Positions 43,047 to 52,319 are shown, counted from the first letter of the stretch. The stretch: 64,000 nt of DNA from Neobacillus mesonae (GCF_023715155.1 NZ_JAMBNQ010000006.1:1-64000), one strand, 5' to 3'. The notes: generated from the sequence alone by a model not told the origin. Numbers and translations are program-made.

Positions 43047-43099
43047 AAAAAAAGCCGAAAATATTCAAGTTTACATTGATTAACTTGAATATTTTCGGC
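43047..43099 (-). terminator. htpG terminator
   Basis: A perfect 18-bp stem, GCCGAAAATATTCAAGTT with AACTTGAATATTTTCGGC, is followed by T7 on the minus strand. Confidence 0.92.
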
Positions 43100-43121
43100 T
43101 GATTTTCCATTATAAAAATAA

Positions 43122-45005
43122 TTAAACCATTACTTTACAAATATCGTTCGTAAATTCTACAGGATCTTCGATTGGAAGACCTTCAATCAACAATGCTTGA
43201 TTGTAAAGCAGGCTTGTATATAAATTTAGTTTTTCCTTGTTATTTGTGAAAGCATCCTTGAGTGATTGGAATACTTCATGATTTACATTTATTTCAAGTA
43301 CTTTATCGGCTTTAATGTTTTGGTTATTAGGCATGGCACTTAGAACTTTCTCCATTTCAATGGAAACATCACCATCTGTCGTTAAACATACAGGGTGGGA
43401 TTTTAATCGTTTGGAAACTCGAACAGCCTTCACCTTATCGCCAAGGGCCGTTTTCATTGCTTCAAACAACTCTTTATTTTCTTCTTCCTCTGCGGCGGTT
43501 TCCTTTTCCGCCTCTTCTCCTTCAATGCCTAAATCACCGCTGGAGACGGATTTAAATTCCTTCTCTTTATAGTTCATAATCATTTTAATGGCAAATTCAT
43601 CAATGTCGTCGGTGAAGTATAGAATTTCATAGCCTTTATCCGATACCAGTTCTGTTTGCGGAAGCTTTTCAATTCTTTCATTTGATTCACCTACAGCATA
43701 ATAAATATACTTTTGATCTTCAGGCATTCTTGATACATATTCATCAAGTGTTACAAGTTTCTTTTCTTTAGAAGAATAGAACATTAATAGGTCCTGCAGC
43801 TCTTCTTTATGTGTGCCATAATCACTGTATACCCCAAATTTTAATTGTCTGCCAAAAGAATTAAAGAATTCCACATATTTTTCTCGTTCATTTTTCAACA
43901 AGCTTTGCAGTTCACTTTTAATCTTTTTAGTAATATTTTTGGCTATTAATTTTAATTGACGGTCATGCTGCAGCATTTCCCTTGAAATATTCAGCGATAG
44001 ATCTTCAGAATCTACCATACCTTTTACAAAACTGAAATAGTCAGGAAGCAGGTCAGCACATTTATTCATGATTAGAACACCGCTGGAATAAAGCTCTAAC
44101 CCTTTCTCGTATTCAGGTGAATAATAGTCGAATGGGATTTTTTCCGGAATATAAAGGATGGCATTATATCTAACCGCCCCATCCACACTAATATGAATGG
44201 ATTTAAGCGGCTTATCAAAGCCATAACGCTTTTCGGCATAAAAATTATCGTAATCTTCCTGCGTCAACTCTTTCTTATTTTTCCGCCAAATCGGCACCAT
44301 ACTGTTGATTACTTGTTCTTCCACAACATCTTCATATTCATCCTCGCTTCCCTCTTTTAATTTTCTGGAGGTTACATCCATTTTAATTGGGTAGCGGATG
44401 AAATCAGAGTACTTTTTAATGATTGATTTTAGGCGGTACTCCTCAAGATATTCGTCATAGTTTTCCTCTTCGGTATTCTCTTTGATTTTTAAAATGATTT
44501 CCGTCCCGACAGAATCCTTTTCACAAGGGGTAATCGTGTATCCTTCGGCACCTTTCGATTCCCACTTGAAGGCTTCCTCACTGCCTAATGCTTTACTGAT
44601 TACGGTTACGGTATCAGCCACCATAAAGGCGGAATAAAAGCCCACACCAAATTGACCGATAATATCATAGCCGTCTTTTATCTCATTTTCGCTTTTAAAT
44701 GCTAAAGAGCCGCTTTTAGCAATGGTACCAAGATTATTTTCAAGTTCCTCTTTGGTCATTCCAATCCCGGTATCCGTAATCTTTAACGTTCTGTTTTCTT
44801 TATCTGCTGCCACTTTTATGTAGTAACTGTCTTTATCAAATGTTAAGGAATCATCTGTCAATGCTTTATAGTAGATTTTATCAATCGCATCGCTGGCATT
44901 TGATAGCAGCTCTCTTAAAAATATTTCATGATGAGTATAAATAGAATTAATCATCATGTCTAACAGACGTTTGGATTCCGCTTTAAACTGCTTTGTTTCC
45001 ATCAT
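43122..45005 (-). CDS. htpG: Chaperone HtpG (Hsp90)
   Basis: 627-residue bacterial Hsp90. The ATPase domain has the [20 protein letters not shown] and [15 protein letters not shown] motifs of GHKL ATPases. The middle domain and the C-terminal dimerisation domain (ending [14 protein letters not shown]) follow. The start is set at ATGATGGAAACAAAG behind AGGAGAG; the longer open frame crosses the CIRCE site and promoter and is not coding. A perfect CIRCE element lies upstream, so HrcA control is expected. This differs from B. subtilis, where htpG is not in the HrcA regulon. Confidence 0.96.
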   Translation of the reverse strand: MMETKQFKAESKRLLDMMINSIYTHHEIFLRELLSNASDAIDKIYYKALTDDSLTFDKDSYYIKVAADKENRTLKITDTGIGMTKEELENNLGTIAKSGSLAFKSENEIKDGYDIIGQFGVGFYSAFMVADTVTVISKALGSEEAFKWESKGAEGYTITPCEKDSVGTEIILKIKENTEEENYDEYLEEYRLKSIIKKYSDFIRYPIKMDVTSRKLKEGSEDEYEDVVEEQVINSMVPIWRKNKKELTQEDYDNFYAEKRYGFDKPLKSIHISVDGAVRYNAILYIPEKIPFDYYSPEYEKGLELYSSGVLIMNKCADLLPDYFSFVKGMVDSEDLSLNISREMLQHDRQLKLIAKNITKKIKSELQSLLKNEREKYVEFFNSFGRQLKFGVYSDYGTHKEELQDLLMFYSSKEKKLVTLDEYVSRMPEDQKYIYYAVGESNERIEKLPQTELVSDKGYEILYFTDDIDEFAIKMIMNYKEKEFKSVSSGDLGIEGEEAEKETAAEEEENKELFEAMKTALGDKVKAVRVSKRLKSHPVCLTTDGDVSIEMEKVLSAMPNNQNIKADKVLEINVNHEVFQSLKDAFTNNKEKLNLYTSLLYNQALLIEGLPIEDPVEFTNDICKVMV

Positions 45006-45067
45006 GATCTCTCCTTCCATTTTTGACATAGTCATTATAATCGTTAGAAAGGGTTCAAAGCAAACAA

Positions 45068-45094
45068 TTAGCACTCTCCAAATAAGAGTGCTAA
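45068..45094 (-). promoter_or_regulatory. CIRCE element (HrcA operator) of htpG
   Basis: TTAGCACTC-N9-GAGTGCTAA is a perfect match to the CIRCE consensus. It lies between the -10 region and the htpG start codon. Confidence 0.95.
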
Positions 45095-45102
45095 CAATTA
45101 TT

Positions 45103-45131
45103 GTATTATCACAAAATCCTACTTTTGTCAA
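45103..45131 (-). promoter_or_regulatory. Sigma-A promoter of htpG
   Basis: TTGACA (45131-45126) with a TAATAC or GATAAT -10 at 15-17 bp on the minus strand. The promoter begins nine bases after the prolyl hydroxylase stop codon, and CIRCE lies just downstream. Confidence 0.7.
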
Positions 45132-45139
45132 TCTATCAC

Positions 45140-45991
45140 TTAAGTACGATCCAAGATTTCACTTTGACGCAGCCATTTTGTTGATACCCACTTTTCCCCC
45201 TCCGCAACCGGAATACTGCTGTGGAGCGATAAACGATCCACCTGTCCCTCACTGTTGCCATAATGAAAGTAAACAGCTGATCCTTTTTTGGGAGTGACTG
45301 ATACTCCTGCCTTTGGAAAAATAGTTTCACCGCCAGCAGGCACGTCATTCAAATAAATTAAGACAGTCGCAATCCTTTGTCCGCCGGTGCTCTCTTGAAT
45401 TTTACTCTCAGGAAAATAATCAAAATGGGGTTTATATTCCTCGCCCTCTTTGTAATGAAGGACTTGAAGCCCCTCCCCGTTTTCAATTGGAATATTTGTC
45501 AATTCTTCGATTCTTCGTTCAATCCGGCCAATCAGAGGGGTCTCTTCCAGACGAAAATACATGCCCGAACTCGTTCGTCCAGGTGCAGCTTTTATTTCTC
45601 CTGTAACATTATCTACTACTCGAGATGGCTTTAGACGATTTTTGGAAAGCTCAATTAATTCATCACATTCCTGTTCACTGAGTACATTTTCTAAGTACAG
45701 TGTGAAAGGCTTTTCAATTCTCATTAAAACTTTAATATCCCGGTCTGAAGTAGATAGAATCGTCCCTTTTTTCCCAATCTCCGGGGTTTCGTATTTGTAT
45801 AGGGGCATATTGCCGCCTGAGGTTTGAACGGGTTGATTATTGACAAGTTTCAGTAAGACTTTGTATGCAAATATCGGATCAAAGCCTTTTTTAATCATGG
45901 CATTGGCGATCATCTCAGGATTAGCGCCTGTTTTGAGGGTATTGACGATCCATTCCTTCAAATCATTTGAAATATGAGTTAGTTTTTCCAT
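45140..45991 (-). CDS. Prolyl 4-hydroxylase-like 2-oxoglutarate/Fe(II) dioxygenase
   Basis: 283-residue non-haem iron dioxygenase. The double-stranded beta-helix core is in the C-terminal 190 residues. The Fe(II) ligands are His and Asp in PHFDYF and a distal His in LSLHSSIPV; the 2-oxoglutarate lysine is in [10 protein letters not shown]. An N-terminal helical part (about 1-75, [27 protein letters not shown]) precedes it. The ATG is chosen for its GAGAGGGG ribosome site. Related Bacillus enzymes hydroxylate proline in collagen-like or EF-Tu-type substrates. No candidate substrate is encoded nearby. Confidence 0.88.
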   Translation of the reverse strand: MEKLTHISNDLKEWIVNTLKTGANPEMIANAMIKKGFDPIFAYKVLLKLVNNQPVQTSGGNMPLYKYETPEIGKKGTILSTSDRDIKVLMRIEKPFTLYLENVLSEQECDELIELSKNRLKPSRVVDNVTGEIKAAPGRTSSGMYFRLEETPLIGRIERRIEELTNIPIENGEGLQVLHYKEGEEYKPHFDYFPESKIQESTGGQRIATVLIYLNDVPAGGETIFPKAGVSVTPKKGSAVYFHYGNSEGQVDRLSLHSSIPVAEGEKWVSTKWLRQSEILDRT

Positions 45992-46084
45992 TTGGTTATC
46001 CCCTCTCTCCATATATTGTTCTGTTCTGAAGAGTATTTTATCATATTTGATAGATTTATATTTCTCAAATTTTTGTAAATGCTG

Positions 46085-46290
46085 TGTTAAAACCAGGAGT
46101 TTATTCGCACTCACTCAGGCATAAGGATTCGGGGGAGCTTGAGCTTCCATGGCGTTTTGGCTCATGAGGGGTCACCCCCTGCCTCATAACTCCAGCAGAA
46201 CAGGGAATCACATTCAGGAATCCTGCTGCGAACGAAGGAAATGGAATAGCGTTTACGAAGAGTCTTCGTGCCATCCGTTTCAATCAAAAT
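46085..46290. repeat. Degenerate copy of a Bacillus dispersed repeat
   Basis: Blocks such as ATGAGGGGTCACCCCCTGCC, CATTCAGGAATCCTGC, AAGGAAATGGAATAGCG and TTTACGAAGAGTCTTCG match the sequence at 53130-53325 in the same order, with many substitutions. There is no coding frame. Confidence 0.6.
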
Positions 46291-46324
46291 ACTTACATAA
46301 AATCCATTTATCGTTAGCACTGCC

Positions 46325-46354
46325 AAAAAAAAACGGGCAGTAAACCCTGCCCGC
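46325..46354 (-). terminator. Terminator of the histidine kinase gene
   Basis: CGGGCAG pairs with CTGCCCG and is followed by T9 on the minus strand. Confidence 0.85.
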
Positions 46355-46357
46355 TGA

Positions 46358-47827
46358 TTATAGAGGTAAAGTCACGTTTATGGTTGTTCCAGTCGTATCA
46401 CTGGAAATTTCGAATTTTCCTTTATGATTCTCGATAATCTGTTTGCTGATCATTAAGCCTAAGCCGGTTCCGCTCTCTTTTGTTGAGAAAAATGGCTGGC
46501 CAATCCGTTCTAAATTTTCAGAAGGTATGCCGCATCCTTGGTCGATGAACGAAATTTGAATATGGTCGTCATTATGTTGTTTCACCACAATCTTAATTTC
46601 TCCGCCATTCGGCATGGCCTCGATTGAGTTTTTCAAAAAATTAATAAAGACCTGCTTTAATTGGTTCTCATCACAGCGTATTTCTTGAATCTCAGTGGAG
46701 TAATGGATGATAACCTTCGTATTATTTAAATTAGCTTGTGTATCAATTAAGGCTTTTACATGCTCTAGAATGGTCTTTAAACAGTTTTTCTCAAATTTAA
46801 ATTCCTGAGGCTTTGCAAGAATCAATAATTCACTTAATATGAGCTCAATTCGATTCATTTCGGAGTTAATGATATCAATGTAGGAATGATCACTAGCATT
46901 ATTTACCTCCATTAACTGAAGAAAACCTTTGATTGCTGTTAATGGATTCCTGATTTCATGAGCAATTCCTGCTGCAAGCTGACCTGCCACCGTTAACTTT
47001 TCGGATTCTAACAGCAGTTTCTGGGTTCTTTTTTTCTCGGTGATGTCCCTGATGATGATGTGCCTGGCTGGAATATTTTGATAGATGGTTGGAATCGATT
47101 TTACTTCCACATCAACCATTTGGCCGTCTAGGCGGATCAGCTTTTGTTCTATAAAATCAACCGGCTGACCATTTTGAACGATTTGAATCCGTTTCTGAAC
47201 GATTTCTAAATAAGCCGGATGAAGAAAATCCAGCGCATTTTTCCCAATAATATCATCTTTTTCCCTTGCACCGAACAAATATACAGCTGTATCATTTGCA
47301 AAGAGAATGCTCTTCTTTCCTGCAATAATGACAGCATCAGGTGAATGCTCAACAATTTCCCTGTAGGTCTCTTCCCGCTGGCGAATTTCTTCCATTAATC
47401 GTCTTCTTTTCTTTTTAATTGCTGTAATATTTTTCGCTACTCCATAAACACCAGCAATTTCGTCATCGATAATAATGGGATAGTTTGTTATGTTCACATC
47501 AAGGATTTCACCATTTTTATGAATGATTTGGCAGTCAAAGTTTTGCAGCTGCCCCTCTAATGCTTTATAAAAAAAGGATAATGTCCGCTCTAAATAATCC
47601 AGCGATACAACCTTCATATAAGTCATTTTTAAGAATTGGTCTCTTTCATAACCAAATATACTCTCACATGATGGGTTTAATGGGATAAAAAAGCCGTCTA
47701 AGTCCATTACAAAGATGGCATCAGAATCACAAGTCAAAATAGGCTTATATTTTGATAAATTATCCCTAATATAGTTTTCGAGCATTTGCCGTTTTTCTCT
47801 TTTAATATTTGATATAGAACTACTCAT
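46358..47827 (-). CDS. PAS-domain sensor histidine kinase (Kin-type)
   Basis: 489-residue soluble histidine kinase with no membrane segment. There are two PAS domains (about 25-135, SDAIFVMDLDGFFIPLNP; and about 145-270, SPDAVIIAGKKSILFAND). Next come the H-box GIAHEIRNPLTAIKGF (His near 290) and the HATPase domain with N box NFLKNSIEAM, G1 DQGCGIP and G2 GTGLGLMI. The layout resembles the sporulation/biofilm kinases KinA, KinC and KinE, which phosphorylate Spo0F. No response regulator is adjacent, which fits an orphan Kin-type kinase. The signal is unknown. Confidence 0.9.
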   Translation of the reverse strand: MSSSISNIKREKRQMLENYIRDNLSKYKPILTCDSDAIFVMDLDGFFIPLNPSCESIFGYERDQFLKMTYMKVVSLDYLERTLSFFYKALEGQLQNFDCQIIHKNGEILDVNITNYPIIIDDEIAGVYGVAKNITAIKKKRRRLMEEIRQREETYREIVEHSPDAVIIAGKKSILFANDTAVYLFGAREKDDIIGKNALDFLHPAYLEIVQKRIQIVQNGQPVDFIEQKLIRLDGQMVDVEVKSIPTIYQNIPARHIIIRDITEKKRTQKLLLESEKLTVAGQLAAGIAHEIRNPLTAIKGFLQLMEVNNASDHSYIDIINSEMNRIELILSELLILAKPQEFKFEKNCLKTILEHVKALIDTQANLNNTKVIIHYSTEIQEIRCDENQLKQVFINFLKNSIEAMPNGGEIKIVVKQHNDDHIQISFIDQGCGIPSENLERIGQPFFSTKESGTGLGLMISKQIIENHKGKFEISSDTTGTTINVTLPL

Positions 47828-47854
47828 CTCTCTATATAAGTTCCTTTCATATTA

Positions 47855-47905
47855 TTAAAAAAGCCAAATTAGAAATAGACAAATAAATCTATCCCTAATT
47901 TGGCT
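47855..47905 (-). terminator. Terminator of the MpsC-family gene
   Basis: AGCCAAATTAG pairs with CTAATTTGGCT and is followed by TTTTTTAA on the minus strand. It separates the gene from the downstream histidine kinase. Confidence 0.8.
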
Positions 47906-47944
47906 CATGTCTAGCTCAATATTTGTCTAGTTCATTCCCACCAT

Positions 47945-48640
47945 TTATCCAATTGGTTTTAATATAAAAACAATGGAACTCCTATCTAATTGTAAATCCC
48001 AGTCGATAAAAATATCTAAGACTTTTGTATTAAGAATGGATTCAAAATTATGATTATTATGGAGTAATGTTTTTTCCAAATTCCTTTTGGCTATTTTTAA
48101 TGTTTCACGATATCCTAAACGGATCAGTTCCTTTTCAATACTCACAAGAATCCCATTTCTAATCACGATTAATGTCCTTGGATTTAATAAAATCGATACA
48201 ATTTCATCAGGCACTTTTTGCGCATGAAGACTGACATCTGAAATTTCTTTATGTATTCGTTCTTTTCCAGGATAAGTAAAATCATGCAAATCCTCATCTT
48301 TAAATAATTCAGAACAAATCCCTGTAAAAATCCCTGACTTATTATGCAAATTCCAGTCATAATAAAATTCTTTAATATCTAAACCTGTAACAATCTTAAC
48401 ATATGCTTTAATTTCAGGAATCAGGCTCTGCATCAACATATCTCTCGTCTGCATAACCGTTTTTTCCTCATCCCTAGCCATCAAAACATTTTCCATCGGG
48501 GTAATAAAATTTCTTAAATACATGGTAATAATGGAATTATTGATTGAAACATAAACAGATTCCGGCCCCTTTCCGAAATTATCCCGGAGAAGTTTACCAA
48601 TATAACTGCTTACTTCCTGCTGTTTCACATTCGTTTCCAT
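47945..48640 (-). CDS. MpsC/DUF2294-family protein with duplicated domain
   Basis: 231-residue soluble protein. Two DUF2294 (MpsC-like) domains lie in tandem, at about 10-110 (GKLLRDNFGKGPESVYVSIN through FYYDWNLHNKSGIFTG) and about 130-230 (VSILLNPRTLIVIRNGILV through FIDWDLQLDRSSIVFILKP). The paired DWN / DWD segments show the duplication. The family name comes from a sodium-translocating system in Staphylococcus, but most members are free-standing and uncharacterised. The third in-frame ATG is excluded and ATG 48640 preferred for spacing to AAGGA. Confidence 0.8.
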   Translation of the reverse strand: METNVKQQEVSSYIGKLLRDNFGKGPESVYVSINNSIITMYLRNFITPMENVLMARDEEKTVMQTRDMLMQSLIPEIKAYVKIVTGLDIKEFYYDWNLHNKSGIFTGICSELFKDEDLHDFTYPGKERIHKEISDVSLHAQKVPDEIVSILLNPRTLIVIRNGILVSIEKELIRLGYRETLKIAKRNLEKTLLHNNHNFESILNTKVLDIFIDWDLQLDRSSIVFILKPIG

Positions 48641-48873
48641 ATTATTCATTCCTTTTTAGATAAAAGCTTTATTTCTTTTATCCTAATATAATTTTAATCG
48701 TAAATAATTTTTATTTCAATCATATATTTACTTTAATTTCCCATATTTTTAACGATTTTTATTAAAATAAACCTTTTAAAAAAATTTGCGTTGTCCCGTC
48801 CTTAACCTTTCCTTCATATTTTATTCAGTCGATTCATAAAATGGACAAGAAGGCAGGTCCTTTAGGAGGAATT

Positions 48874-48927
48874 ATGTGTGAAAATCAATTATCTAATACT
48901 TATGATTCGATTTTATCGTCCTTATGA
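48874..48927 (+). CDS. Possible 17-residue leader peptide coupled to the YitE-like gene
   Basis: An AGGAGG ribosome site (the best in this region) serves ATG 48874, which opens a 17-codon frame (MCENQLSNTYDSILSSL). Its TGA overlaps the next gene's ATG (ATGA). The downstream gene has no good ribosome site of its own, so its translation probably depends on this short frame. A frameshifted ancestral N-terminus is the alternative. Confidence 0.5.
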   Translation: MCENQLSNTYDSILSSL

Positions 48928-49541
48928 TTAGACTTTTCGTTACCTATTGTTGTTTACTATTTGGAGCTTCACTTCAAGGACTCGGTATGTCCTTGTTTTT
49001 ATTTCCACACTCCATTCCCTCCGGAGGGGCGGCAGGTCTCGCCATTTTGGTAAATCATTGGTTCGGCTTGTCGCTTGGATTTTCACTTTGGCTTTCTAAT
49101 ATTGTCTTTTTGCTATTCGCTTTAAAATATTTTGGCTATACTTGGACTTTTCGCACAATTCTTTCGGTTGCTGTTACCTCAACAATCGTCTCATTTATAA
49201 CAGACCACGTGCCGCATTTTCATGTTCATATTTTAATTGATCTGGCAGCAGGAGCTCTGTTCTATGGGATTGGAGTGGGTTTATTGATTCGCGCTGGTGC
49301 ATCGAGCGGCGGGATGGTTATTCCGGCACTAATGATCGCTACATATAAAAAATGGAGCCCTGGAAAAGTGATGATGGCAATCAACTTGTTCATTTTTTCA
49401 TTTACGGCATTAGTTATTAATTATAAAATTGTTATTTACGCCGTAATTTGTCAATTCTTCTCAACTAATATTATCGACATAATCTATCAATTAAAATTCC
49501 GACAGCTGCTATTCTTATCTGCTAATTGGCGAAGACGCTGA
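48924..49541 (+). CDS. yitE: YitE-like membrane protein (UPF0750/DUF161)
   Basis: 205-residue polytopic membrane protein with five to six helices and the family motifs FPHSIPSGGAAGLAILVNH and IRAGASSGGMVIPALMI. It lacks the DUF2179 tail, as does B. subtilis YitE (about the same length). In B. subtilis yitE neighbours the sulfolactate genes; here a comA homologue lies 600 bases away on the other strand. Its role could be export of, or a response to, sulfolactate or another anion; that is inference. Translation appears coupled to an upstream 17-codon frame. Confidence 0.8.
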   Translation: MIRLFVTYCCLLFGASLQGLGMSLFLFPHSIPSGGAAGLAILVNHWFGLSLGFSLWLSNIVFLLFALKYFGYTWTFRTILSVAVTSTIVSFITDHVPHFHVHILIDLAAGALFYGIGVGLLIRAGASSGGMVIPALMIATYKKWSPGKVMMAINLFIFSFTALVINYKIVIYAVICQFFSTNIIDIIYQLKFRQLLFLSANWRRR

Positions 49542-49544
49542 AAT

Positions 49545-49577
49545 AGGAAGACCCATTTGATGGATCTTCCTTTTAGC
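49545..49577. terminator. Shared terminator, YitE-like and phosphatase genes
   Basis: AGGAAGACCCAT pairs with ATGGATCTTCCT and is followed by TTTTAG. Confidence 0.75.
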
Positions 49578-49607
49578 TGCATGCCTAGACTCTTATGAAG
49601 CAAACTT

Positions 49608-50153
49608 TTAACACTCCAATGCATTTTTCACCGTTAAGGTCACACATTCATTATTTGCAACACTAACTTTATTCATATTGTTTATATGACCATAGCGGGA
49701 AATCGAAATCAGACCCCTGATCCACGAGCCATGGCCAAACACTAATACATTGGAACATCCTTGATACTTTTGAATAAACGAAATAATCCTATCTTCTAAA
49801 TGCTGGATACTTTCACCTAATACTAAAGACGAAGGGTTTTCCAGCCATGTATCACCATACATTTTAAAAAGCAATTCTTTCGAATGACCCTCAAATGGTC
49901 CAAAATCCAATTCATCCAGCAGACTTTCAATTTTAGGTTCAAACTGATATTGATGAGCTGTTTGCTGGGTCCGTTTTAAAGTACTGGCTAGAATCACATC
50001 AAATGGTGAAAGTGCCTTTAAAACATGTAAGTTTTCTTCAATTTGACTCCTCGAACTGGAAGAGACATCTGAAATCAGGATATCCCTTCTCCCCTGAAGT
50101 TTTTGTTTTTTATTCCATTCAGTGGGAAGATGTCTAATCAAGGTAATCTGCAT
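49608..50153 (-). CDS. Histidine phosphatase family protein next to comA
   Basis: 181 residues of the phosphoglycerate mutase-like superfamily. The first motif is degenerate, IRHLPTEWNKK, with RH kept and the usual G-E-T replaced by L-P-T. The remaining catalytic arginine and histidine appear as STLKRTQQTA and VLVFGHGSWIRG. It overlaps the 3' end of the phosphosulfolactate synthase gene by 16 bases, a sign of coupled expression. It could remove the phosphate from 2-phosphosulfolactate in place of ComB, which is not encoded here. Confidence 0.8.
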   Translation of the reverse strand: MQITLIRHLPTEWNKKQKLQGRRDILISDVSSSSRSQIEENLHVLKALSPFDVILASTLKRTQQTAHQYQFEPKIESLLDELDFGPFEGHSKELLFKMYGDTWLENPSSLVLGESIQHLEDRIISFIQKYQGCSNVLVFGHGSWIRGLISISRYGHINNMNKVSVANNECVTLTVKNALEC

Positions 50154-50905
50154 TCAAGTTCCTCCAAATAAAATGTTTCACTTCGAAGTCCACAGCGCTG
50201 AGCCTCGAGGATCAGCACATCTTGAAGCTTCACATTCCCTAAATTTACATTAGGGCCAACTTCTTTAATAAAATACATTTGATGTTTTGGAGAAGGCGCT
50301 TCAAAAATAATTTTATTTGGATCTATATCCTTTAATAGTTCATGAATTAAATCAGACTTCACACTGCCGCCTTTTTCATAAATGCCTGAAGTCCCTGAAT
50401 CTCTTCCTTCCGTAATGACATATTCACATCCTGCTTCTAATAAGAGATTAATTTCCTCTTTCCAGCTTGAAACAGGCATAATCTTATCGGCATCTTTTGA
50501 ACCAACCTCAGCGATTACGTTAAAATGTTCTTTAAAGAAAGAAATGAGATGAAGGCGTTCCTTTAAGGGAATATCTATTGTTCCGTTTGAAACTTCAATC
50601 CATTCAATCCCCAGTTCCTGTAAATATTCCTTATACTCCGGTAATTTATTTTGATAATAACATTTTTCAAATAAAGTGCCGCCACAATAGGGTTTTATAT
50701 CAAATTTTTGGTAAAGCTCTACTTTCTTCTTAATATTTGGCGTGACATATGCGGAGCCGATACCAATTTTTGCAAAATCAATAATATGACTATAATCAGA
50801 TAGATTATTTATTAATTCGCCCATTGGAGTTCCTAGATCAATTATTGAAGTTAATCCATAAGTTCTTTTTCCTGTTGTCCTTTTTGGTAAGGTTAAAAAA
50901 TTCAT
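50138..50905 (-). CDS. comA: Phosphosulfolactate synthase (ComA/YitD)
   Basis: 255-residue TIM-barrel lyase that adds sulfite to phosphoenolpyruvate to give 2-phospho-3-sulfolactate. Family motifs are YGLTSIIDLGTPMGELINNL, DFAKIGIGSA, KPYCGGTLFE, WIEVSNGTIDIP, VIAEVGSKD and ITEGRDSGTSGIYEKGG. In B. subtilis the homologue YitD serves sulfolactate accumulation in spores, as opposed to coenzyme M synthesis in archaea. The AGGAGGCGG ribosome site is strong. A phosphatase gene overlaps its end. Confidence 0.92.
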   Translation of the reverse strand: MNFLTLPKRTTGKRTYGLTSIIDLGTPMGELINNLSDYSHIIDFAKIGIGSAYVTPNIKKKVELYQKFDIKPYCGGTLFEKCYYQNKLPEYKEYLQELGIEWIEVSNGTIDIPLKERLHLISFFKEHFNVIAEVGSKDADKIMPVSSWKEEINLLLEAGCEYVITEGRDSGTSGIYEKGGSVKSDLIHELLKDIDPNKIIFEAPSPKHQMYFIKEVGPNVNLGNVKLQDVLILEAQRCGLRSETFYLEELECRLP

Positions 50906-51074
50906 TAAGACCCTCCGCCTCCTCCTTTTTTTCTAGGATAGGATATTCAAAATGTGGGTAAGTGTGTAAGTACTAGGCATTTTCCTTAAAATTGGTATTT
51001 TGCCTTGAATAAACTGCAAAGGTAATCCAAAAACTAATAGCGCTTATTCTTACAGTTAGAGGGGTGTACATACA

Positions 51075-52319
51075 TTGCCGAAACAAAAAAATAAAGGCTT
51101 AGCTATCCTTGCCATTAGTTCCATCCCGCTTATTTTGGTCCTGGGCAATTCAATGTTAATCCCAGTTCTTCCAGAAATGAAAGCAGAACTTGACATTTCA
51201 CAATTTAAAGTCAGCTTGGTTATTTCTGTTTTTTCAATTGCGGCAGCCATTTCAATTCCCGTATTAGGTTATTTATCTGACCGTTTTTCACGGAAGGCCG
51301 TCATTATCCCTGCACTTATTCTATATGGCTGCGGCGGTTTTCTAGCAGGTGCTGTGGCGGCCTGGTTTGGCAATTCTTATATGTGGATCATGGCCGGAAG
51401 AATCATGCAGGGAATTGGTGCTGCAGGAACAGCACCAATCGCTATGGCCTTGACGGGGGATTTATTCAAGGGAGGGGAACAAAGTAAGGTATTGGGATTA
51501 GTGGAAGCATCCAACGGTTTCGGGAAAGTAATCAGTCCGATTATTGGTTCACTTCTAGCCCTTCTATTTTGGTATGCAACCTTCTTTGCCTTTCCCATTT
51601 TTTGCGCCATATCTATTTTATTAACGATTTTTTTCATAAAAGAAAAGAAGTCGGAAAAGGAACCGCCGCCAGTCGGAGAATATGTGAAAGGTCTTGTATC
51701 AGTATTTAAAACAGAGGGACGATGGTTGTTTGCAGCCTATTTAACGGGTGCTGTATGCCTTTTTACATTATTCGGCATTTTATTTTATATCTCGGATATT
51801 CTTGAAAGAGACCATCAAATTGATGGTTTATTGAAGGGAGCTATCCTAGCTGTCCCCTTATTGTTTATGACCACTACTTCTTATATAACTGGAAGTAAAA
51901 TCGGGAAAAAAATGGGGCTTATGAAAGCATTAATTGTCTTAGGTCTTCTATTAATGACCGCTTCCTTTGCCAGTTTAATTTTCTTTACAAAGTTAATTCC
52001 ATTTTTTTCTGTTCTTGTGATCAGCAGCATAGGGACTGGACTTGTTCTTCCATGCATCAACAGTTTCATTACAGGATCTGTTCCAACGGACAGAAGGGGT
52101 TTTGTAACATCCTTATATGGGTCAGTCCGCTTTCTAGGGGTTGCCATCGGTCCCCCGATATTCAGTAAATTAATGGATTGGTCCCGTCCAGGTATGTTTT
52201 TAATAACAGCAGGCCTGACATTGTTTTGCGGGCTTCTTTGCCTGGTATTAATTAAAGTGGCGAAAAAGAAACCCGAAAAAGATAACGATAGTTTATTTGA
52301 AAAACTGCAATTTACTTAG
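51075..52319 (+). CDS. MFS transporter (YitG-like drug/metabolite exporter)
   Basis: 414-residue major facilitator protein with twelve membrane helices. The [15 protein letters not shown] loop motif and the antiporter motif C-like [15 protein letters not shown] are visible. The TTG start follows GGGGTG. It is divergent from comA with about 170 bases between. In B. subtilis the yit cluster also includes an MFS gene (yitG), so a linked function such as sulfolactate or drug export is possible but unproven. Confidence 0.82.
   Translation: MPKQKNKGLAILAISSIPLILVLGNSMLIPVLPEMKAELDISQFKVSLVISVFSIAAAISIPVLGYLSDRFSRKAVIIPALILYGCGGFLAGAVAAWFGNSYMWIMAGRIMQGIGAAGTAPIAMALTGDLFKGGEQSKVLGLVEASNGFGKVISPIIGSLLALLFWYATFFAFPIFCAISILLTIFFIKEKKSEKEPPPVGEYVKGLVSVFKTEGRWLFAAYLTGAVCLFTLFGILFYISDILERDHQIDGLLKGAILAVPLLFMTTTSYITGSKIGKKMGLMKALIVLGLLLMTASFASLIFFTKLIPFFSVLVISSIGTGLVLPCINSFITGSVPTDRRGFVTSLYGSVRFLGVAIGPPIFSKLMDWSRPGMFLITAGLTLFCGLLCLVLIKVAKKKPEKDNDSLFEKLQFT

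Noticed and set aside
45006-45131. Long N-terminal extension of HtpG
   Set aside because: The open frame continues upstream, but it covers the CIRCE element and promoter. The ribosome site supports the start at 45005.
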